From positions 186,001 to 250,000 of the forward strand of contig NW_027476199.1 of assembly GCF_051020955.1 (NCBI RefSeq): a stretch of 64,000 bases of DNA, in the 5' to 3' direction. The position numbers and the translations under genes are program-made. This document shows positions 38,281-49,235 of this stretch, one piece after another (the first letter of the stretch is position 1; each line of letters begins with the position of its first letter). Under the pieces are notes generated by a model. That model saw only the letters and a list, made by a program, of their open reading frames with translations. It was not told the origin of the DNA and ran no database searches. Origin of the DNA: Megalopta genalis. Taxonomy: Eukaryota; Arthropoda; Insecta; Hymenoptera; Halictidae.

Positions 38281-39992
38281 AGCTAAATCATGTGTTTCGC
38301 ATGGATTTGAAGCTAACTCGATTGTTTCGCCTGCATGATTTGATGCTAAATCATGTGTTTTGCATGGATTTGAAGCTATCTCGTTAGTTTCGTATGCAGT
38401 TGAAGCTAAACCATGTATATCACAAGTATTTGAAGCTAAATCATTTGTTTCGCATGGATTTGAAGACAAACCGTCCACATCGCATTGATTTGAAGTTAAA
38501 TCATGTGTTTCCCTTGGGTGTGAAGCTAAATCTTTTGTCTCGCATGCAGCTGATGCTAAATCATGTATATCACAAGTATTTGATGCTAAACCAATTGATT
38601 CGCATGTATTTGAATCTAAGCCGTCCACTTTGCATTGATTTGAAGCTACATCATGTGTTTCGCATTGATTTGAAGCTAACGCGTTTGCTTCGCATGTAGT
38701 TGAAGCTTAATCATGCATGTCACAAGTATTTGAAGCTGAACCAATTGATTCGCATGTATTTGAGTCTAAGCCTTCCACTTTGCATTGATTTGAAGCTACA
38801 TCATGTGTTTCGCATGGATTTAAAGCTAACGCGTTTGCTTCGCATGTAGTTGAAGCTTAATCATGCATGTCACAAGTATTTGAATCTGAACCGTTCGTTT
38901 CGCATGAATATTAAGCTAAACCATGTGTTTCGAGTGAATTTGAATCTAAATCATGTGTTTCGCATGGTTTTGATGCTTACTCGTTTGTTTCACCTGCATT
39001 TGAAGCTATATCATGTATATCACAAGTATTTGAAGCTAAACCATTTGATTCGCATGTTTTTGAAACTAAGCCTTCTACTTCGCATTGATTTGAAGCTAAA
39101 TCATGTGTTTCGCTTGGATTTGAAGCTAACTCGTTTGTTTCGCATGCAGTTGAATCTAAATCATATATAAAACAAGAATTTGAAGCTGAACTATTTGTTT
39201 CGCATGGATTCGTAGATAAACCTTGTACTTCACATTGATTTGAAGATGAATCATGTGTTTCGCTTGGATTTGAAAGTAACTCGTTTGTTTCGCATGCAGT
39301 TGAAGCTAAATCATGTATATCACAAGTATTCGAAGCTAACCCATTTGATTCGCATGAATATTAAGGTGAACGATGTGTATCGAATGAATTTGAAGCTAAA
39401 TCATGTGTTTCGAATGGATTTGAAGCAACTCGTTAGTTTCGCATGCAGCTGAAGCTAAATCATGTATATCACAAGTATTTGATGCTAAACCAATTGATTC
39501 GCATGTATTTGAGTCTAAGATTTCCACTTTGCATTGATTTGAAGCTACATCATGTGTTTCGCATGGATTTGAAGCTAACGCGTTTGCTTCGCATGTAGTT
39601 GAAGCTAAATCATGTATGTCACAAGTATTTGAAGCTGAACCGTAAGTTTCGCATGAATATTAAGCTAAACCATGTGTTTCGAGTGAATTTGAATCTAAAT
39701 CATGTGTTTCGCATGGATTTGATGCTAACTCGTTTGTTTCGACTGCAGTTGAAGCTATACAACTTATATCGCAAGTGTTTGAAGCTAAATCGATTGTTTC
39801 GCATGGTTTTGAAGCTAAACCATCTACATCGCATTGATCTGATGCTAAATCATGTGTTTCGCATGGATTTGAAGCCAACTCGTTTGTTTCGACTGCAGTT
39901 GAAGCTATACAACTTATATCGCAAGTGTTTGAAGCTAAATCGTTTGTTTCGCATGGATTTGAAGCTAAACCTTCTTCATCGCATTAATTTTA
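38281..39992 (+). repeat. 1,712-bp tandem block, copy 2
   Basis: Near-identical to 36,569-38,280. Differences include GAAGCTAAATCTTTTG versus GAAGGTAAATCTTTTG (about 38,522 and 36,810) and AAGCCTTC versus ATGCCTTC (about 39,067 and 37,355). Its last ~140 bp also form the left end of the first 2,260-bp block. The 2,260-bp expansion therefore began inside this copy. Confidence 0.86.
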
Positions 39993-40135
39993 AGCTAAAT
40001 CATGTGTTTTGCATGGATTTGTAGCTAACTCGTTTGTTTCCCCTGCATTTGAAGCTATATCACTTATATCGCAAGTATCTGATGCTAAATCATTTGTTTC
40101 GTCTGCATTTGCAGCTAAACCTTCCACATAGCATG

Positions 40136-40285
40136 GATTTGAAGCTAAATCATGTGTTTCGCATGGATTTGAAGCTAACTCCTTTGTTTCCCCTGCATTT
40201 GAAGTTGTATCACTTATATCGCAAGTATCTGAAGCTAAATCATTTGTTTCGCATGGATTTGATGCTAAATCTTCTACATCGCATT
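40136..40285 (+). repeat. Type II 150-bp higher-order repeat (representative copy)
   Basis: This is a second five-monomer family, related to type I. A (40136-40165) is the same as type I A. B (40166-40195) ends TTTCCCCTG instead of TTTCGCATG. C (40196-40225) begins CATTTGAAG and carries CACTTATATCGCAAG. D (40226-40255) begins TATCTGAAG or TATCTGATG with centre AAATCATTTG. E (40256-40285) carries TTCTACATCGCATT with AAATC or AAACC before it, where type I has AAGCCTTCTACTTCG. It predominates in about 40-51 kb and 53.7-64 kb. Diagnostic bases in B, C, D and E separate it cleanly from type I. It most likely diverged from a common 150-bp ancestor. Confidence 0.88.
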
Positions 40286-40583
40286 GATTTGCAGCTAAAT
40301 CACGAGTTTCGCATGGATTTGAAGCTAACTCGTTTGTTTCCCCTGCATTGAAGCTATACAACTTATATCCCAAGTGTTTGAAGCTTAATCATTTGTTTCG
40401 CATGGATTTGAAGCTAACTCGTTTGTTTCTCCTGCATTTGACACTATATCACTTATATCGCAAGTATCTGATGCTAAATAATTTGGTTGGCATGGATTTG
40501 AAGCTAAACCTTCTACATCGCATTGATTTGCAGCTAAATCATGTGTTTCGAATGGATTTGAAGCTGACTCGTTTGTTCCGCCT

Positions 40584-40602
40584 GCATTTAGCTTTTCCGA
40601 AG
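40584..40602 (+). repeat. 9-bp insertion inside a monomer (marker of the 2,260-bp block)
   Basis: GCATTTAGCTTTTCCGAAGC stands where the regular array has GCATTTGAAGC, nine bases longer. It recurs at 42,844-42,862 and 45,104-45,122 and nowhere else that I saw. It is therefore a private marker of this block family. Confidence 0.82.
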
Positions 40603-42110
40603 CTATACCGTTCCTATCCCAAGTGTTTGGAGCTAAATCATTTGCTTCGCATGGATTTGAACCTAAACATTCTACATCGCATGGACTTGAAGCTAACTCG
40701 TTTGTTTCGCATGCAGCTGAAGCTATATCACCTATATCCCAAGTGTTTGAAGCTCAATCATTTGTTTCGCATGGACTTGAAGCGAAACCTACGACGTCGC
40801 ATTGATTTGAAGCTAATCCTTCAACATCGCCATGTCTTGTAGCTAAATCATTTGTTCCGCATAAATTTGAAGCTAAACCTTCTACATCGCATGGATTTAG
40901 AGCTCACTCGTTTGTTGCGCATGCAGTTGAAGCTAAATCATGTATACAACAAGTATTTGAAGTTAAACTATTCGTTTCACACGGATTTGAAACTAAGCCT
41001 TCTACTTCGCATTGATTTGAAGCAATATCATGTGTATCGAGTGGATTTGAAGCTATCTCGTTTGTTTCGCATGAAGTTGAAACTAAATCATGTATATCAC
41101 ATGCATTTGAAGCTAAACCATTTGATTCGCATGGATCCTGAAGCTAAGCCTTCTACATCGCATTGACTTGAAGCTAAATTATGTGTTTCGGATGGATTGG
41201 AAGCTACACCTTCTACAGTGCATTGATTTGCAGCTAAATCATATTTTTCGCATGGGTTTTTAAGCTAACTCTTTTGTTTCCCCTGCATTTGAAGCTATAT
41301 CACTTATATCGCAAGTATCTGATGCTAAATCATTTGTTTCGCCTGCATTTGAAGCTAAACCTTCCACATAGCATGGATTTGAAGCTAAATCATGTGTTTC
41401 GCATGGATTTGAAGCTACCTCCTTTGTTTCCCCTGCATTTGAAGTTGTATCACTTATATCGCAAGTATCTGAAGCTAAATCATTTGTTTCGCATGGATTT
41501 GATGCTAAACCTTCTACATCGCATTGATTTGCAGCTAAATCACGAGTTTCGCATGGATTTGAAGCTAACTCGTTAGTTTCGCCTGCATTTGAAGCTAAAA
41601 CATGTATATCACAAGTATTTGAAGCTAAACCATTTGCTTCGCAAGGATTTGAAACTGAACCATTTGTTTCGCATGAATATTAAGCTAAACCATCTTTTTC
41701 GGATGAATTTGAAGCTAAATCATGTATATCACAAGTATTTGAAGCTAAACCAGTTGCTTCGCATGGATTCGAAGATAACTGTTCTACTTTGCGTTGGTTT
41801 GAAGCTAGATCATGTGTTTCGCATGGATTTGAAGATAACTCGTTTGTTTCGCCTGCATTTGAAGCAGTATCATGTATATCATAAGTATTTGGAGCTGAAA
41901 CATATGTTTTGCATGAATGTTAAGCTAAATCATGTGTTTCAAATGAATTTGAAGCTAAATCATGTGTTTCGCATCTATTTGAAGCTAACTCGTTTGTTTC
42001 GCATGCAGTTGAACCTAAATCAGGTATATCATAAGTATTTGAAGCTAAACTATTTGTTTCGCATGGATTCGAAGATAAGGCTTCTACTTCGCATTGATTT
42101 GAAGATAAAT

Positions 42111-44370
42111 CATGTGTTTCGCATGGATTTGAAGCCAACTCGTTTGTTTCGACTGCAGTTGAAGCTATACAACTTATATCGCAAGTGTTTGAAGCTAAAT
42201 CGTTTGTTTCGCATGGATTTGAAGCTAAACCTTCTTCATCGCATTAATTTTAAGCTAAATCATGTGTTTTGCATGGATTTGTAGCTAACTCGTTTGTTTC
42301 CCCTGCATTTGAAGCTATATCACTTATATCGCAAGTATCTGATGCTAAATCATTTGTTTCGTCTGCATTTGCAGCTAAACCTTCCACATAGCATGGATTT
42401 GAAGCTAAATCATGTGTTTCGCATGGATTTGAAGCTAACTCCTTTGTTTCCCCTGCATTTGAAGTTGTATCACTTATATCGCAAGTATCTGAAGCTAAAT
42501 CATTTGTTTCGCATGGATTTGATGCTAAATCTTCTACATCGCATTGATTTGCAGCTAAATCACGAGTTTCGCATGGATTTGAAGCTAACTCGTTTGTTTC
42601 CCCTGCATTGAAGCTATACAACTTATATCCCAAGTGTTTGAAGCTTAATCATTTGTTTCGCATGGATTTGAAGCTAACTCGTTTGTTTCTCCTGCATTTG
42701 ACACTATATCACTTATATCGCAAGTATCTGATGCTAAATAATTTGGTTGGCATGGATTTGAAGCTAAACCTTCTACATCGCATTGATTTGCAGCTAAATC
42801 ATGTGTTTCGAATGGATTTGAAGCTGACTCGTTTGTTCCGCCTGCATTTAGCTTTTCCGAAGCTATACCGTTCCTATCCCAAGTGTTTGGAGCTAAATCA
42901 TTTGCTTCGCATGGATTTGAACCTAAACATTCTACATCGCATGGACTTGAAGCTAACTCGTTTGTTTCGCATGCAGCTGAAGCTATATCACCTATATCCC
43001 AAGTGTTTGAAGCTCAATCATTTGTTTCGCATGGACTTGAAGCGAAACCTACGACGTCGCATTGATTTGAAGCTAATCCTTCAACATCGCCATGTCTTGT
43101 AGCTAAATCATTTGTTCCGCATAAATTTGAAGCTAAACCTTCTACATCGCATGGATTTAGAGCTCACTCGTTTGTTGCGCATGCAGTTGAAGCTAAATCA
43201 TGTATACAACAAGTATTTGAAGTTAAACTATTCGTTTCACACGGATTTGAAACTAAGCCTTCTACTTCGCATTGATTTGAAGCAATATCATGTGTATCGA
43301 GTGGATTTGAAGCTATCTCGTTTGTTTCGCATGAAGTTGAAACTAAATCATGTATATCACATGCATTTGAAGCTAAACCATTTGATTCGCATGGATCCTG
43401 AAGCTAAGCCTTCTACATCGCATTGACTTGAAGCTAAATTATGTGTTTCGGATGGATTGGAAGCTACACCTTCTACAGTGCATTGATTTGCAGCTAAATC
43501 ATATTTTTCGCATGGGTTTTTAAGCTAACTCTTTTGTTTCCCCTGCATTTGAAGCTATATCACTTATATCGCAAGTATCTGATGCTAAATCATTTGTTTC
43601 GCCTGCATTTGAAGCTAAACCTTCCACATAGCATGGATTTGAAGCTAAATCATGTGTTTCGCATGGATTTGAAGCTAACTCCTTTGTTTCCCCTGCATTT
43701 GAAGTTGTATCACTTATATCGCAAGTATCTGAAGCTAAATCATTTGTTTCGCATGGATTTGATGCTAAACCTTCTACATCGCATTGATTTGCAGCTAAAT
43801 CACGAGTTTCGCATGGATTTGAAGCTAACTCGTTAGTTTCGCCTGCATTTGAAGCTAAAACATGTATATCACAAGTATTTGAAGCTAAACCATTTGCTTC
43901 GCAAGGATTTGAAACTGAACCATTTGTTTCGCATGAATATTAAGCTAAACCATCTTTTTCGGATGAATTTGAAGCTAAATCATGTATATCACAAGTATTT
44001 GAAGCTAAACCAGTTGCTTCGCATGGATTCGAAGATAACTGTTCTACTTTGCGTTGGTTTGAAGCTAGATCATGTGTTTCGCATGGATTTGAAGATAACT
44101 CGTTTGTTTCGCCTGCATTTGAAGCAGTATCATGTATATCATAAGTATTTGGAGCTGAAACATATGTTTTGCATGAATATTAAGCTAAATCATGTGTTTC
44201 AAATGAATTTGAAGCTAAATCATGTGTTTCGCATCTATTTGAAGCTAACTCGTTTGTTTCGCATGCAGTTGAACCTAAATCAGGTATATCATAAGTATTT
44301 GAAGCTAAACTATTTGTTTCGCATGGATTCGAAGATAAGGCTTCTACTTCGCATTGATTTGAAGATAAAT
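42111..44370 (+). repeat. 2,260-bp tandem block, copy 2 of 3
   Basis: Identical at nearly every base to copy 1. Seen differences are AACTCC versus ACCTCC (43,677 versus 41,417) and GAATATTAAG versus GAATGTTAAG (44,175 versus 41,915). All four length-changing irregularities are conserved. Confidence 0.9.
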
Positions 44371-46630
44371 CATGTGTTTCGCATGGATTTGAAGCCAACT
44401 CGTTTGTTTCGACTGCAGTTGAAGCTATACAACTTATATCGCAAGTGTTTGAAGCTAAATCGTTTGTTTCGCATGGATTTGAAGCTAAACCTTCTTCATC
44501 GCATTAATTTTAAGCTAAATCATGTGTTTTGCATGGATTTGTAGCTAACTCGTTTGTTTCCCCTGCATTTGAAGCTATATCACTTATATCGCAAGTATCT
44601 GATGCTAAATCATTTGTTTCGTCTGCATTTGCAGCTAAACCTTCCACATAGCATGGATTTGAAGCTAAATCATGTGTTTCGCATGGATTTGAAGCTAACT
44701 CCTTTGTTTCCCCTGCATTTGAAGTTGTATCACTTATATCGCAAGTATCTGAAGCTAAATCATTTGTTTCGCATGGATTTGATGCTAAATCTTCTACATC
44801 GCATTGATTTGCAGCTAAATCACGAGTTTCGCATGGATTTGAAGCTAACTCGTTTGTTTCCCCTGCATTGAAGCTATACAACTTATATCCCAAGTGTTTG
44901 AAGCTTAATCATTTGTTTCGCATGGATTTGAAGCTAACTCGTTTGTTTCTCCTGCATTTGACACTATATCACTTATATCGCAAGTATCTGATGCTAAATA
45001 ATTTGGTTGGCATGGATTTGAAGCTAAACCTTCTACATCGCATTGATTTGCAGCTAAATCATGTGTTTCGAATGGATTTGAAGCTGACTCGTTTGTTCCG
45101 CCTGCATTTAGCTTTTCCGAAGCTATACCGTTCCTATCCCAAGTGTTTGGAGCTAAATCATTTGCTTCGCATGGATTTGAACCTAAACATTCTACATCGC
45201 ATGGACTTGAAGCTAACTCGTTTGTTTCGCATGCAGCTGAAGCTATATCACCTATATCCCAAGTGTTTGAAGCTCAATCATTTGTTTCGCATGGACTTGA
45301 AGCGAAACCTACGACGTCGCATTGATTTGAAGCTAATCCTTCAACATCGCCATGTCTTGTAGCTAAATCATTTGTTCCGCATAAATTTGAAGCTAAACCT
45401 TCTACATCGCATGGATTTAGAGCTCACTCGTTTGTTGCGCATGCAGTTGAAGCTAAATCATGTATACAACAAGTATTTGAAGTTAAACTATTCGTTTCAC
45501 ACGGATTTGAAACTAAGCCTTCTACTTCGCATTGATTTGAAGCAATATCATGTGTATCGAGTGGATTTGAAGCTATCTCGTTTGTTTCGCATGAAGTTGA
45601 AACTAAATCATGTATATCACATGTATTTGAAGCTAAACCATTTGATTCGCATAGATCCTGAAGCTAAGCCTTCTACATCGCATTGACTTGAAGCTAAATT
45701 ATGTGTTTCGGATGGATTGGAAGCTACACCTTCTACAGTGCATTGATTTGCAGCTAAATCATATTTTTCGCATGGGTTTTTAAGCTAACTCTTTTGTTTC
45801 CCCTGCATTTGAAGCTATATCACTTATATCGCAAGTATCTGATGCTAAATCATTTGTTTCGCCTGCATTTGAAGCTAAACCTTCCACATAGCATGGATTT
45901 GAAGCTAAATCATGTGTTTCGCATGGATTTGAAGCTAACTCCTTTGTTTCCCCTGCATTTGAAGTTGTATCACTTATATCGCAAGTATCTGAAGCTAAAT
46001 CATTTGTTTCGCATGGATTTGATGCTAAACCTTCTACATCGCATTGATTTGCAGCTAAATCACGAGTTTCGCATGGATTTGAAGCTAACTCGTTAGTTTC
46101 GCCTGCATTTGAAGCTAAAACATGTATATCACAAGTATTTGAAGCTAAACCATTTGCTTCGCAAGGATTTGAAACTGAACCATTTGTTTCGCATGAATAT
46201 TAAGCTAAACCATCTTTTTCGGATGAATTTGAAGCTAAATCATGTATATCACAAGTATTTGAAGCTAAACCAGTTGCTTAGCATGGATTCGAAGATAACT
46301 GTTCTACTTTGCGTTGGTTTGAAGCTAGATCATGTGTTTCGCATGGATTTGAAGATAACTCGTTTGTTTCGCCTGCATTTGAAGCAGTATCATGTATATC
46401 ATAAGTATTTGGAGCTGAACCATATGTTTGGCATGAATATTAAGCTAAATCATGTGTTTCAAATGAATTTGAAGCTAAATCATGTGTTTCGCATCTATTT
46501 GAAGCTAACTCGTTTGTTTCGCATGCAGTTGAACCTAAATCAGGTATATCATAAGTATTTGAAGCTAAACTATTTGTTTCGCATGGATTCGAAGATAAGG
46601 CTTCTACTTCGCATTGATTTGAAGATAAAT
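44371..46630 (+). repeat. 2,260-bp tandem block, copy 3 of 3
   Basis: Same markers as copies 1 and 2 but with more private differences: CATGTATTTG near 45,620, CATAGATCCTG near 45,652, GCTTAGCATGG near 46,277 and GCTGAACCATATGTTTGGC near 46,412. Copies 1 and 2 share GCTGAAACATATG at the last site, so they are closer to each other than to copy 3. Confidence 0.9.
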
Positions 46631-46705
46631 CATGTGTTTCGCTTGGATTTGAAGCTAACATGTTTGTTTCGCATGCAGGTGAAGCTAAAGCATGCATAAA
46701 ACAAG

Positions 46706-46825
46706 AATTTGAAGCTAAACTATTTGTTTCGCATGGATTTGAAGCTAAACAATGTGCTTCGAATGAATTTGAAGCTAAACTATTTGTTTCGCATGGATTT
46801 GAAGCTAAACAATGTGCTTCGAATG
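46706..46825 (+). repeat. 60-bp dimer repeated twice
   Basis: 46,706-46,765 and 46,766-46,825 are identical pairs of monomers, one with AAACTATTTG and one with AAACAATGTGCTTCG. The same doubling is at 49,381-49,500 in the second 2,675-bp block. Single-copy versions occur at 6,772-6,831, 11,030-11,089 and elsewhere. Confidence 0.85.
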
Positions 46826-47095
46826 AATTTGAAGCTAAATCATGTGTTTCGCATGGATTTGAAGCTAACTCGATTGTTTCGCATGCAGTTGAAGCTAAAT
46901 CATCTATATCACAAGTATTTGAAGCCACACCATATGTTTCTCATGGATTTGAAACTAAGCCTTCTACTTAGCATTGATTTGAAGCTAAATCATGTGTTTC
47001 GCATAGATTTGAAGCTAACTCGGTTGTTTCTCGTGCATTTGAAGTTATATCACTTATATCGCATGTATCTGACGCTAAGTCATAAGTGTCGCATG

Positions 47096-47185
47096 GATTT
47101 GAAGCTAAACCTTCTACATCGCATTGATTTGAAGCTAAACCTTCTACATCGCATTGATTTGAAGCTAAACCTTCTACATCTCATT
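47096..47185 (+). repeat. One monomer repeated three times
   Basis: Three successive type II E monomers (core plus AAACCTTCTACATCGCATT, the last with TCTCATT) replace the usual A-to-E order. The same triplication is at about 49,771-49,860. A doubled form is at about 61,876-61,935 and 62,567-62,626. This is slippage or exchange at single-monomer scale. Confidence 0.84.
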
Positions 47186-49235
47186 GATTTGCCGCTAAAT
47201 CATGTGTTTCGCATGGATTTGAAGCTAACTCGTTTGTTCCGCCTGCATTTGAAGCTATATCACTTATATCGCAAGTGTTTGAAACTAAATCATTTGTTTT
47301 GCTTGGATATGAAGCTAAACCTTCTACATAGCATTGATTTGAAGCTTAATCATGTGTTTTGCATGGATGTGAAGCTATCTCGTGTGTTTCTCCTGCATTT
47401 GAAGCTATATCACTTATATCGCATGTATCTGATGCTAAATCATTTGTGTCGCATGGATTTGAAGCTAAGCCTTCCATGTCGCATTGATTTGAAGCTAAAT
47501 CATGTGTATCGCATGGATTTTGAAGCTAACTCGTTTGACTCGTGTGCATTTGAAGCTATATCGGTTATATCCCAAGTGATTGAAGCTAAATCATTTGTTT
47601 CGCATGGATTTGAAGCTAAACCTTCTACATCGCATTGATTTGGAGCTAAATCATTTGTTTCGCATTGATTTGAAGCTAAACCTTCTACATCTCATTGATT
47701 TCAATCTAAATCATGTGTTTTGCATGGATTTGAAGCTAACTCGATTGTTCCGCCTGCATTTGAAGCTATATCACTTATATCGCAAGTTTTTGAAGCTAAA
47801 TCAATTGTTTTGCATGGATTTGAATCTAAACCTTCTACATAGCATTGATTTGAAGCTTAATCATGTGTTTTGCAAGGATTTGAAGCTAACTTGTGTGTTT
47901 CTCCTGCATTTGAAGCCATATCACTTATATCGCATTTATCTGATGCTAAATCATTTGTGTCGCATGGATTTGAAGCTAAGCCTTCTACATAGCATTGATT
48001 TGAAGCTAAATCATGTGTTTCGCTTGAAGTTGAAGCTAACTCGTTTGTTTCGTCTGCATTTGAAGCTATATCACTTATATGGCATGTATCTAATGCTAAA
48101 TCATTTGTGTTGCATTCATTGGAAGATAAACCATCTACATCGCATTGATTTGTAGCTAAATCGTGTGTTTCGCTTGGATATGAAGCTAACTCGTTTGTTT
48201 CTCCAGCATTTGAAGCCATATCACTTATATTGCAAGTATCTGAACCTAAATCATTCGTTTCGCATGGATTTGAAGCTAATCCTTCTACGTCGCATTGATT
48301 TGGGGATAAATCATGTGTTTGGCATGGATTTGAAGCTAAGCCTTCTACTTCGCACTGATTTGAAACTAAATCATGTCTTTGGCTTGCATTTGAAGCAATC
48401 TCGTTTGGTTCGCATGCAGTTGAAGCTAAACCATGTATGTCACAAGTATTTGAAGCCGAACCATTTGATTCGCATGGATTTGAAGCTAAGCCTTCTACTT
48501 CGGATTGATTTGAGGCTAAATCATGTGTTTCGCTTGGATTTGAAGCTAACGTGTTTGTTTCGCATGCAGTTGAAGCTAAATCATGCATAAAACAAGAATT
48601 TGAAGCTAAACTATTTGTTTCGCATGGATTTGAAGCTAAACAATGTGCTTCGAATGAATTTGTAGCTAAATCATGTGTTTCGCATGGATTTGAAGCTAAC
48701 TCGATTGTTTCGCCTGCATGATTTGATGCTAAATCATGTATTTTGCATGGATTTGAAGGTATCTCGTTAGTTTCGCATGCAGCTGAAGCTAAATCATGTA
48801 TATCACAAGCATTTGATGCTAAACCATTTGCTTCGCAAGGATTTGAAACTGAACCATTTGTTTCGCATGAATATTAAGCTAAACCATCTTTTTCGGATGA
48901 ATTTGAAGCTAAATCATGTATATCACAAGTATTTGAAGCTAAACCAGTTGCTTCGCATGGATTCGAAGATAACTCTTCTACTTTGCGTTGGTTTGAAGCT
49001 AAATCATGTGTTTCGCATGGATTTGAAGATAACTCGTTTGTTTCGCCTGCATTTGAAGCTATATCACTTCTATTGGCAAGTATTTGAAACTAAATCATTC
49101 GTTTCGCATAGATTTGAAGCTAAGCCTTCAACTTCCCATTGATTTGAAGCTAAATCATGTGTTTCCTTTGGGTGTGAAGCTAAATCTTTTGTCTCGCATG
49201 CAGCTGAAGCTAAATCATGTATATCTCAAGTATTT

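Larger units (their letters stand above)
39851..42110 (+). repeat. 2,260-bp tandem block, copy 1 of 3
   Basis: The period is exactly 2,260, which is 75 monomers (2,250) plus 10. The excess is explained by -1 at about 40,350 (CCTGCATTGAAGC), +9 at 40,584-40,602, +1 at about 41,136 (GGATCCTGAAGC) and +1 at about 41,258 (GGGTTTTTAAGC). It also holds an internal duplicate: about 40,021-40,330 resembles 41,261-41,570, offset 1,240. Predominantly type II with type I patches after 41,580. Confidence 0.9.
46561..49235 (+). repeat. 2,675-bp tandem block, copy 1
   Basis: It matches 49,236 onward at an offset of 2,675, which is 89 monomers plus 5. The excess comes from +1 near 47,520 (GGATTTTGAAGC), +3 at about 48,712-48,729 (CCTGCATGATTTGATGC) and +1 near 49,075 (TATTGGCAAG). 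It includes a 60-bp dimer repeated twice (46,706-46,825) and a monomer repeated three times (47,096-47,185). The first 70 bp overlap the end of the third 2,260-bp block. Confidence 0.88.
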
